Source: Psychrobacter sp. Cmf 22.2
GTDB lineage: Bacteria; Pseudomonadota; Gammaproteobacteria; Pseudomonadales; Moraxellaceae
Length of the DNA stretch: 64,000 nt
Reading direction: 5' to 3'
Assembly: GCF_001921745.1 (NCBI RefSeq)
Contig: NZ_MRYA01000004.1
Coordinates: 62,001-126,000, forward strand
Part shown: positions 50,610-60,656 of the stretch, one piece after another
Position numbering within the stretch: the first letter of the stretch is position 1
How the letters are laid out: the number at the start of each line of letters is the position of its first letter
Position numbers and translations under genes: made by a program
Notes under the pieces: model-generated
What the model was told of the DNA's origin: nothing
The model's input: only the letters and a program-made list of their open reading frames with translations
Databases searched by the model: none

Positions 50610-51329
50610 ATGAGCGTCCTATTTATATCTGGTATTGATACCGACATCGGTAAAACTTATGCGACTGGCATGATTGCTAAAGCGTTAATGACGCAAGGTA
50701 TCAATGTCATTACCCAAAAGCTGGTACAGACGGGCGTGACGATCGACAATAAAGGCAAAATGAGTATCGCTGATGACATCATAACCCATCGTAGGTTAAT
50801 GGGTATTCCTCTACAGTCTTATGATTTGGATTTTACAACCTGTCCTTATCGTTATCGCAAGCCTGCCTCACCGCATCTGGCGGTAAAACTTGCCAACGCA
50901 GTTTTAGACCCTAAAGTCATTGACAATGCTACGCGTCGTTTGCAAGCCAATTATGATGTGGTGCTGTTAGAAGGCGCAGGTGGTTTGCTCGTACCTATTA
51001 CAGAGCAATTATTAATCTTAGATTATATTGCTACTCAAGACTATCCTATTATATTGGTAACTTCTGGTCGTCTTGGCAGTATCAATCACACGCTGCTTAG
51101 CCTTGAAGCTATTACTCAGCGCGGTTTGTCTGTGCATAGTGTAATTTACAACCCCATTCATGATAATGCTGCTCAGACGGATGCTGAGATTGCTAATAGC
51201 ACGATTGATTTTTTGAGAAAATACCTACAGCAGTACTACCCAGCTACGCATTGGCTTAAGTTGCCATATATAAAGGCTGAGCAACCTAGAGCCTTGCCAG
51301 ATTTTTACCTGCCAAACGACTTTGTCTGA
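50610..51329 (+). CDS. bioD: Dethiobiotin synthetase
   Basis: ATP-dependent carboxylase of 239 aa that closes the ureido ring of dethiobiotin from DAPA and CO2. The P-loop is GIDTDIGKTYATGMIAKAL at the N-terminus. QKLVQTGV and VVLLEGAGGLLVPI follow. AAGG precedes the ATG. It is in an operon with bioA. The product supplies biotin for the MCC alpha and other carboxylases after BirA ligation. Confidence 0.94.
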   Translation: MSVLFISGIDTDIGKTYATGMIAKALMTQGINVITQKLVQTGVTIDNKGKMSIADDIITHRRLMGIPLQSYDLDFTTCPYRYRKPASPHLAVKLANAVLDPKVIDNATRRLQANYDVVLLEGAGGLLVPITEQLLILDYIATQDYPIILVTSGRLGSINHTLLSLEAITQRGLSVHSVIYNPIHDNAAQTDAEIANSTIDFLRKYLQQYYPATHWLKLPYIKAEQPRALPDFYLPNDFV

Positions 51330-51378
51330 GACTGCTAAAGTCTACTGCTCGATGAGTTAAAATTAAACACAAAAGATA

Positions 51379-51408
51379 TTTCCAGATAATCCTTTGGTTT
51401 GCTATACT
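51379..51408 (+). promoter_or_regulatory. Candidate promoter of rnpB
   Basis: TTTCCA (51379-51384), an 18-nt spacer and TATACT (51403-51408) lie a few bases before the mature RNase P RNA 5' end. The -10 is strong, the -35 poor. Confidence 0.6.
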
Positions 51409-51415
51409 AGCGCCC

Positions 51416-51775
<360 letters not shown>

Positions 51776-51855
51776 CTTTTTTATTGTTTATGCTCTAATA
51801 TTTACAACTAATTTGAATTAAATTTAGATTTTTTGCAAAAAAAGCCAATTAGGGG

Positions 51856-51884
51856 TTGACGATATCCACCTCTATCGGTATTAT
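51856..51884 (+). promoter_or_regulatory. Promoter of the CAU tRNA
   Basis: TTGACG (51856-51861), a 17-nt spacer and TATTAT (51879-51884) form a strong sigma-70 promoter 15 nt before the tRNA. Confidence 0.75.
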
Positions 51885-51898
51885 ACCGAGCCTTAAAT

Positions 51899-51975
51899 GG
51901 CGATGTAGCTCAGCTGGTTAGAGCGCACGACTCATAATCGTGAGGTCGAGAGTTCAAGTCTCTCCATCGCCACCA
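51899..51975 (+). tRNA. tRNA-Met (CAU), elongator type
   Basis: A 77-nt tRNA with encoded CCA. The acceptor stem is GGCGATG/CATCGCC, the D-loop contains AGCTCAGCTGGTTAGAGCG and the T-arm GAGAGTTCAAGTCTCTC. The anticodon is CAT in ACGACTCATAATCGT. It lacks the unpaired first base and anticodon-stem G-C run of initiator tRNA, so elongator Met is preferred. A lysidine-modified tRNA-Ile with the same anticodon cannot be ruled out by eye. Confidence 0.88.
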
Positions 51976-52008
51976 TCTATATAGCAGTAATGCGTAGTAT
52001 GAATAAAT

Positions 52009-52035
52009 CCAATCCTTTGTGGTTGGTTTTTTTTT
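52009..52035 (+). terminator. Terminator after the tRNA
   Basis: CCAATC (52009-52014) pairs with GGTTGG (52021-52026), including one wobble, then a run of nine Ts. Confidence 0.85.
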
Positions 52036-52225
52036 GTCTAAAATAAGCCGATAGACAGTGTCTATATCAATGATACAAGCTCAATAAAAAATCATTATTA
52101 CTGCTATTTACTTGCCAATTTCTTGCTAAATCATAGCTTTATCTACCTACTCACAGATTATTTCTTGTAACTTATGTCCCTCTTACTTATCATAGGGGCT
52201 GTTTTTGGTGAAGTCCTGTAACGCT

Positions 52226-53038
52226 ATGTCTGTACAATTGCCCCCTTATCGTCCTATTAAGCATCGCAGTGGCCTTAAAGTCATGGGCGCCGCCTTTCAT
52301 GCTTTACTAATGCGTGAGCTACAAACACGCTTTGGTGGTTATCGTTTGGGCTACCTGTGGGCACCGCTGGAAATCATATTCCAAGTTGCTATCTATTTAG
52401 TAATTTTTGGGACTGTTATGACCCGTGTGCTACCAGGGATAGATTACATGCTATTTTTGGTTGCAGGTTTGGTGCCGTTTCGGATGATGAGTACGATAGC
52501 GACACGGTCTTTAGGAGCGGTAGAGGCCAACCAAGGCCTCTTAATGTACCGCTCTGTACGTCATATTGATGTTATCATTGCGCGCTCGTTTTTAGAGCTG
52601 GTTATTTACTTTTTTACCTTTGTACTTTTATTAGCAATATTACTTTTTATTGGTATTCCTATTAGTTTTGCGCAGCTACATATAGTGCTGTTTTGTTGGA
52701 TAACCTTATTTTTATTTGGTTTTGGTCTAGCAATGATTATGATGGTCGTCGGTTATTATGGTGGTGAAATTAGTAAAATTATCAGTTTGATTTTCACTAT
52801 TTTATATTTTGCTTCTGGGATTATCTATTCTATTCATATTATTCCAGAACCTTACTTTAGCTATCTACTTTATAACCCTTTTATCCATAATATTGAATTA
52901 ATGAGGCATGCTTTTGCGCCTAATTATCCAGCTTATCATATCGACATAACGTATTTTTTAAGGTGGACTGTCGTAGTCAATTTCTTAGGTTTATTGATGT
53001 ATAAAGCAGTAGAAAGGGATTTGATACGGTCAAAGTAA
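52226..53038 (+). CDS. kpsM: Capsule polysaccharide ABC transporter permease
   Basis: ABC-2 type inner-membrane permease, about 270 aa, that moves lipid-linked capsule polymer across the inner membrane. ATG 52226 is chosen. Upstream TTG or GTG starts at 52205 and 52208 are possible, and no site has a strong ribosome-binding site. The family signature LMRELQTRFGGYRLGYLWAPLE is at the N-terminus, followed by about six membrane segments and the ending YKAVERDLIRSK. It is the first gene of kpsM-T-E-D-C-S and starts 250 nt after a tRNA gene. Confidence 0.9.
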   Translation: MSVQLPPYRPIKHRSGLKVMGAAFHALLMRELQTRFGGYRLGYLWAPLEIIFQVAIYLVIFGTVMTRVLPGIDYMLFLVAGLVPFRMMSTIATRSLGAVEANQGLLMYRSVRHIDVIIARSFLELVIYFFTFVLLLAILLFIGIPISFAQLHIVLFCWITLFLFGFGLAMIMMVVGYYGGEISKIISLIFTILYFASGIIYSIHIIPEPYFSYLLYNPFIHNIELMRHAFAPNYPAYHIDITYFLRWTVVVNFLGLLMYKAVERDLIRSK

Positions 53039-53100
53039 AACATCTAATAACTACCTAATATAGTATTTTATAGGGATTAGTTCTAACTCATGGTAAGTAA

Positions 53101-53772
53101 ATGATTGAAATAAAAAACGTTTCGAAGTCGTTTATGACCAAGCAAGGTCGGCATTATCTATTTAAAGACTTAAACCTGACCATTGGTGATAAACAAAGTG
53201 TGGGTTTACTTGGCCGTAATGGTGCTGGTAAGTCTACCTTGCTACGCATTATATGCGGACTTGATGAGCCGGACCACGGTGAGATTATTACTGATTCAAC
53301 GATTTCATGGCCGGTCGGCGTTGCAGGTGGCTTTCAGGGTAGCTTGACTGGACGTCAAAACGTCCGCTTTGTTTGTCGATTATATTCAAGCGGTCCTTAT
53401 ATTGATGAAAAAATTCGTTTTGTTGAAGAGTTTGCTGATATCGGTAATTATTTTGATATGCCGGTCAAAAGCTACTCATCGGGAATGAAGTCACGTCTGA
53501 CTTTTGGTTTAAGTCTAGCGTTTGATTTTGATTACTATATGCTCGATGAAGCAGGTGCCGTTGGTGACGCCGCTTTTCGTAAGCGTAGTGAGGATATTTT
53601 GGCGGCTCGCCGTGCGCAAGCAGGATTTTTAATAGTATCGCATAATATTGGTGATATTAAGCGTAACTGCGATATTGGTATTGTGTTAATGGATCAAACA
53701 GCACTCGTGTTTAACGATACAAAAGAAGCGATTGAGGTATATGAAGAGCATGTCCACAAAGCGAAAAAATAA
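53101..53772 (+). CDS. kpsT: Capsule polysaccharide ABC transporter ATPase
   Basis: ATPase partner of KpsM, 223 aa. Walker A is GLLGRNGAGKSTLLR, the signature YSSGMKSRLTFGLSLAF and Walker B DYYMLDEAGAVGD, the last being the variant characteristic of KpsT/Wzt-type exporters. GVAGGFQGSLTGRQNVRFV is also typical. It lies 62 nt after kpsM. Its 3' end overlaps the kpsE start by 23 nt if kpsE begins at 53750, which points to translational coupling. Confidence 0.94.
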   Translation: MIEIKNVSKSFMTKQGRHYLFKDLNLTIGDKQSVGLLGRNGAGKSTLLRIICGLDEPDHGEIITDSTISWPVGVAGGFQGSLTGRQNVRFVCRLYSSGPYIDEKIRFVEEFADIGNYFDMPVKSYSSGMKSRLTFGLSLAFDFDYYMLDEAGAVGDAAFRKRSEDILAARRAQAGFLIVSHNIGDIKRNCDIGIVLMDQTALVFNDTKEAIEVYEEHVHKAKK

Positions 53773-54856
53773 GATTATTGACTTCTCGCTGTTTATCGGC
53801 TTGGTAATCCTTCCATGGGTCTTGGTGATTTTTTATGTCATGACGCTCGCACATCCGCGCTTTATTTCGACTTCTGACGTAGTGGTCAAACAAGTGAGTG
53901 ATGCAAGCGTACCCTCTGGCGGTGGCTTATCGGCGCTACTGGGCGTTAATAGCACCAGTAAGGAAGATGCCACTTATCTGACCGAATATATCTTGTCCAA
54001 CGACATGATCAAACGTCTTGATAATAAGTTTCAGTTTCGAGAAGCATATTATGTCGATGGCTCAGACCCTATCTACGAGATAGACCCTGAAGCTTCACAA
54101 GAAGAATTGCTTGAGTACTTCAAAAAGCGCGTTCATATCGACTTAGATGAGCAAAGTTACATCCTTAGTGTCTCGACAGAAGCCTTTGATTCAGATTATG
54201 CTCATGAGCTTAATAAAGCCATCTTGGGTGAGTCTGAGCAGTTCGTCAACCGTATCTCACAAGAAGTCGCGCGCGATCAGCTGGTGTTTGCCGAAACCCA
54301 ACTGGAGGAGTCACAAGATCGCCTAAATGAAGCCAAAGAGCAGCTACTCACTTATCAAAATACTAACGAGATCTACGATCCGCAAGCCAATGCGCAGATA
54401 GTGAATCAACTGATTGGCAGTTTACAAGCGCAGTTAAGCTCACTACGTACCGAAGAGCGGCAATTGCTTAGCTACTTGAACCCTGACGCCCCGCAAGTGG
54501 TGTCGCTAAGAAGTCAGATTAGAGCAGTAGAAGAACAAATCGGTCAAGAACAAACTAAGCTGACCTCGCCAAGTACGACCAAACTAAATCGTCAAGCAGT
54601 ACAGTTTGAGACGATTAAAGCAGACGTCGATTTTGCGACCGAACTTTATAAGCTATCGCTATCATCGCTTGAAAAAGCACGTTTAGAAGCTTTTAAAAAG
54701 ATGAAAAACCTGATCGTCATCTCCGCCCCTTACGAGGCTGAAGATGCGTTATATCCGCGCCGTGCTTACATTATCTGGACATCACTGGCATTATTACTGA
54801 TGCTTTACGGCTTTGTGCGGTTAGTCATGGCAGTCATACGTGATCATCGTAGCTAG
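53750..54856 (+). CDS. kpsE: Capsule export inner-membrane co-polymerase-like protein
   Basis: A polysaccharide co-polymerase/export protein of the KpsE/BexC/CtrB type, about 368 aa. The ATG at 53750 is preferred to earlier ones (53732, 53741) because GAAGAG precedes it. An N-terminal membrane segment (FSLFIGLVILPWVLVIFYVM) and a C-terminal one (IIWTSLALLLMLYGFVRLVM) flank a periplasmic part with long coiled coil (about 160-290). It spans the periplasm with KpsD to link inner and outer membranes. Confidence 0.9.
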   Translation: MSTKRKNKIIDFSLFIGLVILPWVLVIFYVMTLAHPRFISTSDVVVKQVSDASVPSGGGLSALLGVNSTSKEDATYLTEYILSNDMIKRLDNKFQFREAYYVDGSDPIYEIDPEASQEELLEYFKKRVHIDLDEQSYILSVSTEAFDSDYAHELNKAILGESEQFVNRISQEVARDQLVFAETQLEESQDRLNEAKEQLLTYQNTNEIYDPQANAQIVNQLIGSLQAQLSSLRTEERQLLSYLNPDAPQVVSLRSQIRAVEEQIGQEQTKLTSPSTTKLNRQAVQFETIKADVDFATELYKLSLSSLEKARLEAFKKMKNLIVISAPYEAEDALYPRRAYIIWTSLALLLMLYGFVRLVMAVIRDHRS

Positions 54857-55009
54857 TTTGGCATTGGTGGTTAAAAAGAAACAACTGGTTATTAGTACTA
54901 CAAGTTGTTAGAAGCTTAAAATACTTAATAACCGTAAACGATTTGATAAACTTGGCTTGTATAAGCAGATATCAGCAATGATCGACAGATCAGCAAAGGA
55001 ATACCGCTC

Positions 55010-56791
55010 ATGAACATGAAACCACGCCCAATCGTGATGATGATTAAAGTGATCAGTTTAACGATGGCTGCTACTAGTCTTCCAGCATTGGCCGCAACCA
55101 GTTATGCGGATCAAATAGCGGGGTCTAGCTTTGGGACCAGTGCCAATAATACTAGTCAAGATCAAAACCGTAATAATATCAATGTCTCGACTCAAGCATT
55201 CGCAGGCGGTGTTCCTGGTCAGGCTACGACGCAAGAGGCAGTCAATGCCGCCAGTTTACCAAGTCAATCAGTCATTAATACCACGCGTCCTTATCAAGAC
55301 ATCAATACGCAAGATCTGATGTTCGGTGAGCAATTGTTTCGCGGTGCGTTTTCTACCACATCAGGCTCTACCTTTAATGACAGCTACGTCATCAATCCTG
55401 GTGATAATGTACAAGTACGTATGTGGGGTGCTTATCAGTTTGCATCGACTATGACTGTTGATCCGCAAGGCAATATATTCCTACCCAACGTGGGTCCAGT
55501 ACGGGTATCTGGTGTACAAAATGGCAACCTACAGAACGTCGTCAAAAGTGCTGTCAACCGTATTTATCGCTCAAACGTCGGTGTTTATGCTTCATTAGAG
55601 CAAGCCCAGCCTGTTAAAGTGTTTGTCACAGGCTTTGTTAAACAACCAGGTTATTATGGCGGGCTTGCAGCGGACTCAGTGCTCTCATATTTAGATCGGG
55701 CAGGCGGTATTGATCCTACACGCGGTAGTTATATTGATATTCAAATCAAACGTAATGGTCAGCTATTACAGCAAGTCAATTTATATGATTTTTTATTAGC
55801 AGGTAAGCTGCAACCGTTTTCTTTTCGCGATGGGGATGTGATCACGGCTGCGCCGCAGAAAAAAACTTTCGCTGTGAGCGGACAGGTTCAGAACGAATAT
55901 ACTTTTGAATTTGATGTCAATGACTTGACCATTGGTGACGTATTACAAGTTGCGAACCCAGCTGCCAATGCAACCAACGTCAGCATCACTCGCAGTGCAG
56001 GACGCGCACAAACGGCAGAATATTACTCGCTTGCCGACGCACAAAATGTACCTGTCTATAATGGTGATCAAATGGTCGTTACCTCAGACCGCTATGCAGG
56101 CACTATCGCGGTACAAGTAAAAGGTGCTCATACTGGTAATGGCGCTATGGTCGTACCTTATGGCGCTCGTCTAAAAGATATCATTCCGCAGTTACAACCA
56201 AGTCCATTAGCGAAGCTTACGCACTTGACTATTTACCGTGAGTCGGTGGCCGAACAGCAAAAACGCATGATTAATGAGTCACTTGATCGCTTAGAAGAAT
56301 TAACGCTTGCCACTCAATCAACGACGCGTGAGGAGGCAGCGCTACGCCAAGACGATGCCAATTTGGTCAAGCAGTTTGTGGCCAAGGCACGTACTGTGAG
56401 ACCTGACGGTCAGATAGTAGTTGTACCAAACTCTTGGCAGGATATCATCCTTCAGCAAGGCGATGTCATTGAAATACCTGCGCAAACATCAGTGATTACT
56501 GTTAATGGTCAAGTACGTTCACAAGGCGCGCTCACCTTTAATCCGGACTTTACCGCTGGTGATTATATTGCCAATTCAGGTGGTTTTGGAGACAATGCGG
56601 ATACTAAAGAAATCTTAGTGATTCATCAAAATGGCGCGAACGAAGTGGTCAATACCGCTTATCGTATCCAGCAGGGTGATGAGATTATGGTCTTACCAAA
56701 GGTCAAAACCAAGCGCGTCGAAATTACCCGCGGAATATCACAAATTGTTTATCAATTGGCAGTCGCGGCTAAAGTTATTTTAGACTTATAA
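55010..56791 (+). CDS. kpsD: Capsule export outer-membrane/periplasmic protein, Wza/KpsD family
   Basis: A 593-aa polysaccharide-export protein that forms the outer part of the capsule channel. The Sec signal peptide ends near LPALAA. The export domain starts with DSYVINPGDNVQVRMWGAY and GNIFLPNVGPVRVSGV. SLBB repeats follow, for example VKVFVTGFVKQPGYYGGLAADSV near residue 205 and ITVNGQVRSQGALTFNPDF near residue 500. An inverted repeat (AACAACT/AGTTGTT) lies in the 153-nt gap before it. No lipobox was seen, consistent with KpsD over lipoprotein Wza. Confidence 0.9.
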   Translation: MNMKPRPIVMMIKVISLTMAATSLPALAATSYADQIAGSSFGTSANNTSQDQNRNNINVSTQAFAGGVPGQATTQEAVNAASLPSQSVINTTRPYQDINTQDLMFGEQLFRGAFSTTSGSTFNDSYVINPGDNVQVRMWGAYQFASTMTVDPQGNIFLPNVGPVRVSGVQNGNLQNVVKSAVNRIYRSNVGVYASLEQAQPVKVFVTGFVKQPGYYGGLAADSVLSYLDRAGGIDPTRGSYIDIQIKRNGQLLQQVNLYDFLLAGKLQPFSFRDGDVITAAPQKKTFAVSGQVQNEYTFEFDVNDLTIGDVLQVANPAANATNVSITRSAGRAQTAEYYSLADAQNVPVYNGDQMVVTSDRYAGTIAVQVKGAHTGNGAMVVPYGARLKDIIPQLQPSPLAKLTHLTIYRESVAEQQKRMINESLDRLEELTLATQSTTREEAALRQDDANLVKQFVAKARTVRPDGQIVVVPNSWQDIILQQGDVIEIPAQTSVITVNGQVRSQGALTFNPDFTAGDYIANSGGFGDNADTKEILVIHQNGANEVVNTAYRIQQGDEIMVLPKVKTKRVEITRGISQIVYQLAVAAKVILDL

Positions 56792-56847
56792 CTATATAAT
56801 GCTTGATATATAAGTTAAGACATAAATAGTTGACAAGGATATTAGAG

Positions 56848-59295
56848 ATGGCAAAAAGCGTGGCACATGAAGGCAAGATGACCTTAACTTCTCCCTCTAA
56901 TAATGCGCTACGTTTGTTATCAACTCAACGTCGATTGCCCAATAATTTGGCAGTCATTGGCAAAGGCATGCGTCGTAACAATGTACTGTTATCTCAAATA
57001 TTACAAGCTGATGTTCAGCGCTGGTATCCATGGTCAAGCGTGCAGCAGCGTTTTAATTCGACCATTCAAACGCCCGGCGCCTTTATCGGTTGGGGGCACA
57101 AAAAAAGCTATCGACGAGCCAAAAAGATTGCTAATCGTCAACAACTAACAACTTTAAGTATTGAGGATGGCTTTTTACGCTCTCTAGATTCTGGTATTAG
57201 TAGTCGTCATGGACTGAGCGTGGTTGTTGATGACATCGGTATCTACTTCGATTTAACGCAAAGCTCACGCCTTGAGCAATTAATCGTTGCATGCGCTAAA
57301 GAATACGCTAACTCTGATAGTAATATTTTAAATAAAGTCCATGCTCGCCAGTTAATGACATATATTTGCGATAAACAGTTGAGTAAATATAATGCTGTGA
57401 TTACTTGTCCCTCATTAGACAAATTGGTTACTGAAGAAAACACCAATCTAAAAGAAGACTCGGTAAAGTCGCATGTACTCTTAATTGATCAAGTCGCTGG
57501 CGATGCTTCTATCAAAGGCGCTGGTGCAAGTAAGGGTCAGTTTAAACGTATGCTAAGGACTGCCTGTCGCAATCATCCTGATGCCTATATATGGATTAAA
57601 GCGCATCCTGCGGCCAAGTCAGGTTACCTGACCCGTCTCAAGCTACCTAAAAATGTTCGTCTATTAACGCAAGCACTCAATCCAATTGCGCTACTGGTAC
57701 AGGTAGATCATGTCTATACAGTCAGCTCGCATATGGGGTTTGAGGGGTTAATGCTAGGCAAGGCTGTACATTGCTTTGGGGTGAATTGGTATAGCGGTTG
57801 GGGGCTCACTGATGACAGCGGCGCACCAAAACGATTGCTAAAAGCAGTTAAAAAGCGCCGCCAAACCTCAACAGCAACGTTAGAGACGTTATTTTATAGT
57901 GCCTATATTGATTATAGTCGCTATGTCGATCCAGCCACGAGGCAGGCATGTGATATTGATACGGCGATTACTTGGTTGGTAACCAATCGCCATTGGCAAT
58001 CGCGTCTTGAAGGTAATTTGACGGTATATGAGTTTAGCCGTTGGAAACTGCCTTTCGTTAAAGCCTTTACCAATCTGCCGCGTACGACATTGTTTGTCAA
58101 ACCAAAACCGCGTCTAAAAAACTTGCTACATCCAGATCATTTTAAAGTTGATTATAACCAGCCTTTATTGGTATGGGGCTTAGCTAAACGTCAACAAGTC
58201 CATAAACGACTACAGAGTAAACTTACAAAACCGCCAAGATCAGATATGCCAGCTATTTATTGTATGGAAGATGGTTTTATTCGCTCAAATGGTCTGGGTG
58301 CAACATTACTCGCACCGTTATCGGTAGTAATAGACAAACAAGGTATTTATTATGATGCCACTCAGCCCTCAGATTTAGAAACCTTATTACGCAACTGTGA
58401 TACCTTGACACCACAGCAACATGCACGAGTACAAAGGCTGCAAACCAAACTACTGACTCAGCGAGTAAGCAAATATAACGTTGGTACGGAAGTTAGTGCT
58501 GAAGTTAATGCTACTGATAAAACCAGCATTATTGATCAAAAAATGCAATGGATGCAGGATGCAAAGGTATCTGGTAAACCACGTCTCCTTATCATTGGGC
58601 AAGTAGAAGATGATCTGTCAGTGCAGTATTGCGGCTCGACTATTAAGACCAATCGAGGTCTGATTGAGCGTGTCAGACAAGACAATCCTGATGCCTATCT
58701 AATTTATAAACTGCATCCAGATGTAGAAGCTGGTCTACGAGCAGGCAAAGTTGACAAGGAATGCTTAGCAAAAGTACAAGCAGTTGCCTATGATACAGCG
58801 ATGCCTGATTGTTTAGAGTGCGTCGATGAGGTACATACGATTAGCTCATTGACTGGCTTTGAAGCACTGTTGCGGGGGCTAAAAGTGACTTGTTACGGTT
58901 TGCCGTTTTATGCAGGGTGGGGCTTGACGACCGATATAGATGCGCAGTTATCACCAAAAGCGAATTATCTACAGAGGCGAAAGCGGGATACAGAATTATC
59001 GCTTGAACAACTACTGTACTGCGCACTCATACGATATCCACTATATCGCTTACCTGAGGGTTACGGACTTGCACAAGTAGAGCAAGTGGTTGATTACTTA
59101 TATCCTGCTAAGCACCAAAATCAACAAGTGTCTCAAAATAAATCATATGACAGTGTGGCTCAAACAAACACTATTTTACCAGTAAAGTTATCTACGTTAT
59201 CAAAGCTCACTAATCAGTTTAAACGCCATACTGCTACGCGCTTTATGCAACAGCGTCATCAATGGCAACAGCATCTACATCAAAAAAACCAGTAA
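56848..59295 (+). CDS. kpsC: Capsule polysaccharide linker synthesis protein KpsC
   Basis: Dual beta-Kdo transferase, about 815 aa, that builds the poly-Kdo linker on a phosphatidylglycerol lipid. ATG 56848 is preferred to TTG 56830. The protein has two homologous halves. Each has the pattern S-S-x-x-G-F-E, then YxGWGLT: VSSHMGFEGLMLGKAV ... WYSGWGLTDD in the first half and ISSLTGFEALLRGLKV ... FYAGWGLTTD in the second. Domain-start copies SIEDGFLRSLDSG and CMEDGFIRSNGLG also repeat. kpsS follows 131 nt later. Confidence 0.93.
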   Translation: MAKSVAHEGKMTLTSPSNNALRLLSTQRRLPNNLAVIGKGMRRNNVLLSQILQADVQRWYPWSSVQQRFNSTIQTPGAFIGWGHKKSYRRAKKIANRQQLTTLSIEDGFLRSLDSGISSRHGLSVVVDDIGIYFDLTQSSRLEQLIVACAKEYANSDSNILNKVHARQLMTYICDKQLSKYNAVITCPSLDKLVTEENTNLKEDSVKSHVLLIDQVAGDASIKGAGASKGQFKRMLRTACRNHPDAYIWIKAHPAAKSGYLTRLKLPKNVRLLTQALNPIALLVQVDHVYTVSSHMGFEGLMLGKAVHCFGVNWYSGWGLTDDSGAPKRLLKAVKKRRQTSTATLETLFYSAYIDYSRYVDPATRQACDIDTAITWLVTNRHWQSRLEGNLTVYEFSRWKLPFVKAFTNLPRTTLFVKPKPRLKNLLHPDHFKVDYNQPLLVWGLAKRQQVHKRLQSKLTKPPRSDMPAIYCMEDGFIRSNGLGATLLAPLSVVIDKQGIYYDATQPSDLETLLRNCDTLTPQQHARVQRLQTKLLTQRVSKYNVGTEVSAEVNATDKTSIIDQKMQWMQDAKVSGKPRLLIIGQVEDDLSVQYCGSTIKTNRGLIERVRQDNPDAYLIYKLHPDVEAGLRAGKVDKECLAKVQAVAYDTAMPDCLECVDEVHTISSLTGFEALLRGLKVTCYGLPFYAGWGLTTDIDAQLSPKANYLQRRKRDTELSLEQLLYCALIRYPLYRLPEGYGLAQVEQVVDYLYPAKHQNQQVSQNKSYDSVAQTNTILPVKLSTLSKLTNQFKRHTATRFMQQRHQWQQHLHQKNQ

Positions 59296-59426
59296 GCCTA
59301 AAATAAAACTATTACGACAATTATGTTTTTTTCGGTATAATTTGTGTACAATTTAGCAGTTATTACATGATTGCTTTATCTGTTTATCGCTACTTTTTAA
59401 CTTTCTAACCGACGGTACATACTCTT

Positions 59427-60656
59427 ATGGCAGCTTCGATGCATCAATTGCTTACTCATCGACACGTCTTGCTGCTACAAGGAAAGATGGGCGGGTTTTT
59501 CAACCGTTTTGCAACATTCTTGCAAACTCAAGATATACAAGTAAGTAAAATTAACTTTAATGCTGGTGACGCGTTTTTTTATCGTCATCCCAACGCTCAT
59601 GATTATGTGGGGACTTTGGGTCAGTTTTCCTCTTGGTTACAAGCTTTTATTGAAGAGCACAGCATTGATGCGATTGTCTGCTTTGGTGATTGTCGCCCGC
59701 ATCATACGCAAGCTGCCTGCTTGAGTGAGAAGCTAGGCATATCCTTTTTTGTCTTTGAAGAAGGTTACTTACGCCCCGATTATATTACCTTACAAGAGCA
59801 TGGTATCAATGGTTACTCACGCTTAAACATTGCTGATATTAAAGCGCTCAAAAAAGCCAATGATAAACCGTTATATACGCACAATCGCTTTTATCGATTA
59901 AGTGTTGCTGCTATCGTTTATTATGTCGTTACTCGTCTATACAAGTCGCGTTATCCGCACTATTCACACTATCGCGGAATGACTGCATGGCAAGAAGCAA
60001 TCGCATGGTTAAAAGCGCCTTGGCGTAAATTGCGCGGATATCTACCAGATAAAAAACTACAAAACCATCTCGTCACTCAAGTAGATAACAACTATTTTTT
60101 GGTCAGCTTGCAAGTGCATAATGACTCGCAAATCACTCATCATAGTGGTTATCGTGATGTCGTGCAGTTTATAGACGAGGTCATTGTAAGCTTTGCAGAC
60201 CATGCTGACACAAAGCAGATGCTCGTATTCAAGCATCATCCCTTAGATCGAGGTCATCGTGATTATCGCGAATTGGTAGCAAGCTTAGCAGCTCGCTATC
60301 AAGTTAAATCTAGAGTATTCTATGGTTGTGATATGCACCTACCAACGCTCATGAAGCACAGTATTGGTATGGTCACTATAAATAGTACGACGGGTCTACA
60401 ATCGGTATATCATAAAAAGCCCACCAAGGTTATGGGACGCGCTATCTATGATACTCCTAAGCTGACAGATCCTAAGACGCTCGCACAATTTTGGCAGCAG
60501 CCTAAACATCCAGACAATGAGTTTTATTTAAGGTTTCGTGAGTATTTGATTGAACAGACACAGATCAATGGGGCGTTCTATGGTAAGTCGCCGTGGATGT
60601 ATAAATATTTGCAGCGGCCAGTGACCACGGACATAGTATCTGACACGGCCAAATAA
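59427..60656 (+). CDS. kpsS: Capsule polysaccharide linker synthesis protein KpsS
   Basis: A 409-aa beta-Kdo transferase that adds the first Kdo to the lipid acceptor, acting before KpsC. It contains LLQGKMGGFFNRFATFLQ at the N-terminus, DAIVCFGDCRPHHTQAA, FFVFEEGYLRPDYITLQ and the C-terminal VTINSTTGLQSVYHKKPTKVMG. The last gene of the kps block; no glycosyltransferases, kpsF or kpsU follow, so serotype-specific genes must lie elsewhere. A 425-nt gap leads to lepA. Confidence 0.92.
   Translation: MAASMHQLLTHRHVLLLQGKMGGFFNRFATFLQTQDIQVSKINFNAGDAFFYRHPNAHDYVGTLGQFSSWLQAFIEEHSIDAIVCFGDCRPHHTQAACLSEKLGISFFVFEEGYLRPDYITLQEHGINGYSRLNIADIKALKKANDKPLYTHNRFYRLSVAAIVYYVVTRLYKSRYPHYSHYRGMTAWQEAIAWLKAPWRKLRGYLPDKKLQNHLVTQVDNNYFLVSLQVHNDSQITHHSGYRDVVQFIDEVIVSFADHADTKQMLVFKHHPLDRGHRDYRELVASLAARYQVKSRVFYGCDMHLPTLMKHSIGMVTINSTTGLQSVYHKKPTKVMGRAIYDTPKLTDPKTLAQFWQQPKHPDNEFYLRFREYLIEQTQINGAFYGKSPWMYKYLQRPVTTDIVSDTAK

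Noticed and set aside
51899..51975. tRNA-Ile (CAU, lysidine type) instead of tRNA-Met
   Set aside because: Stem sequences look closer to elongator Met, but by eye the alternative is not excluded; a tRNA-specific model would decide.
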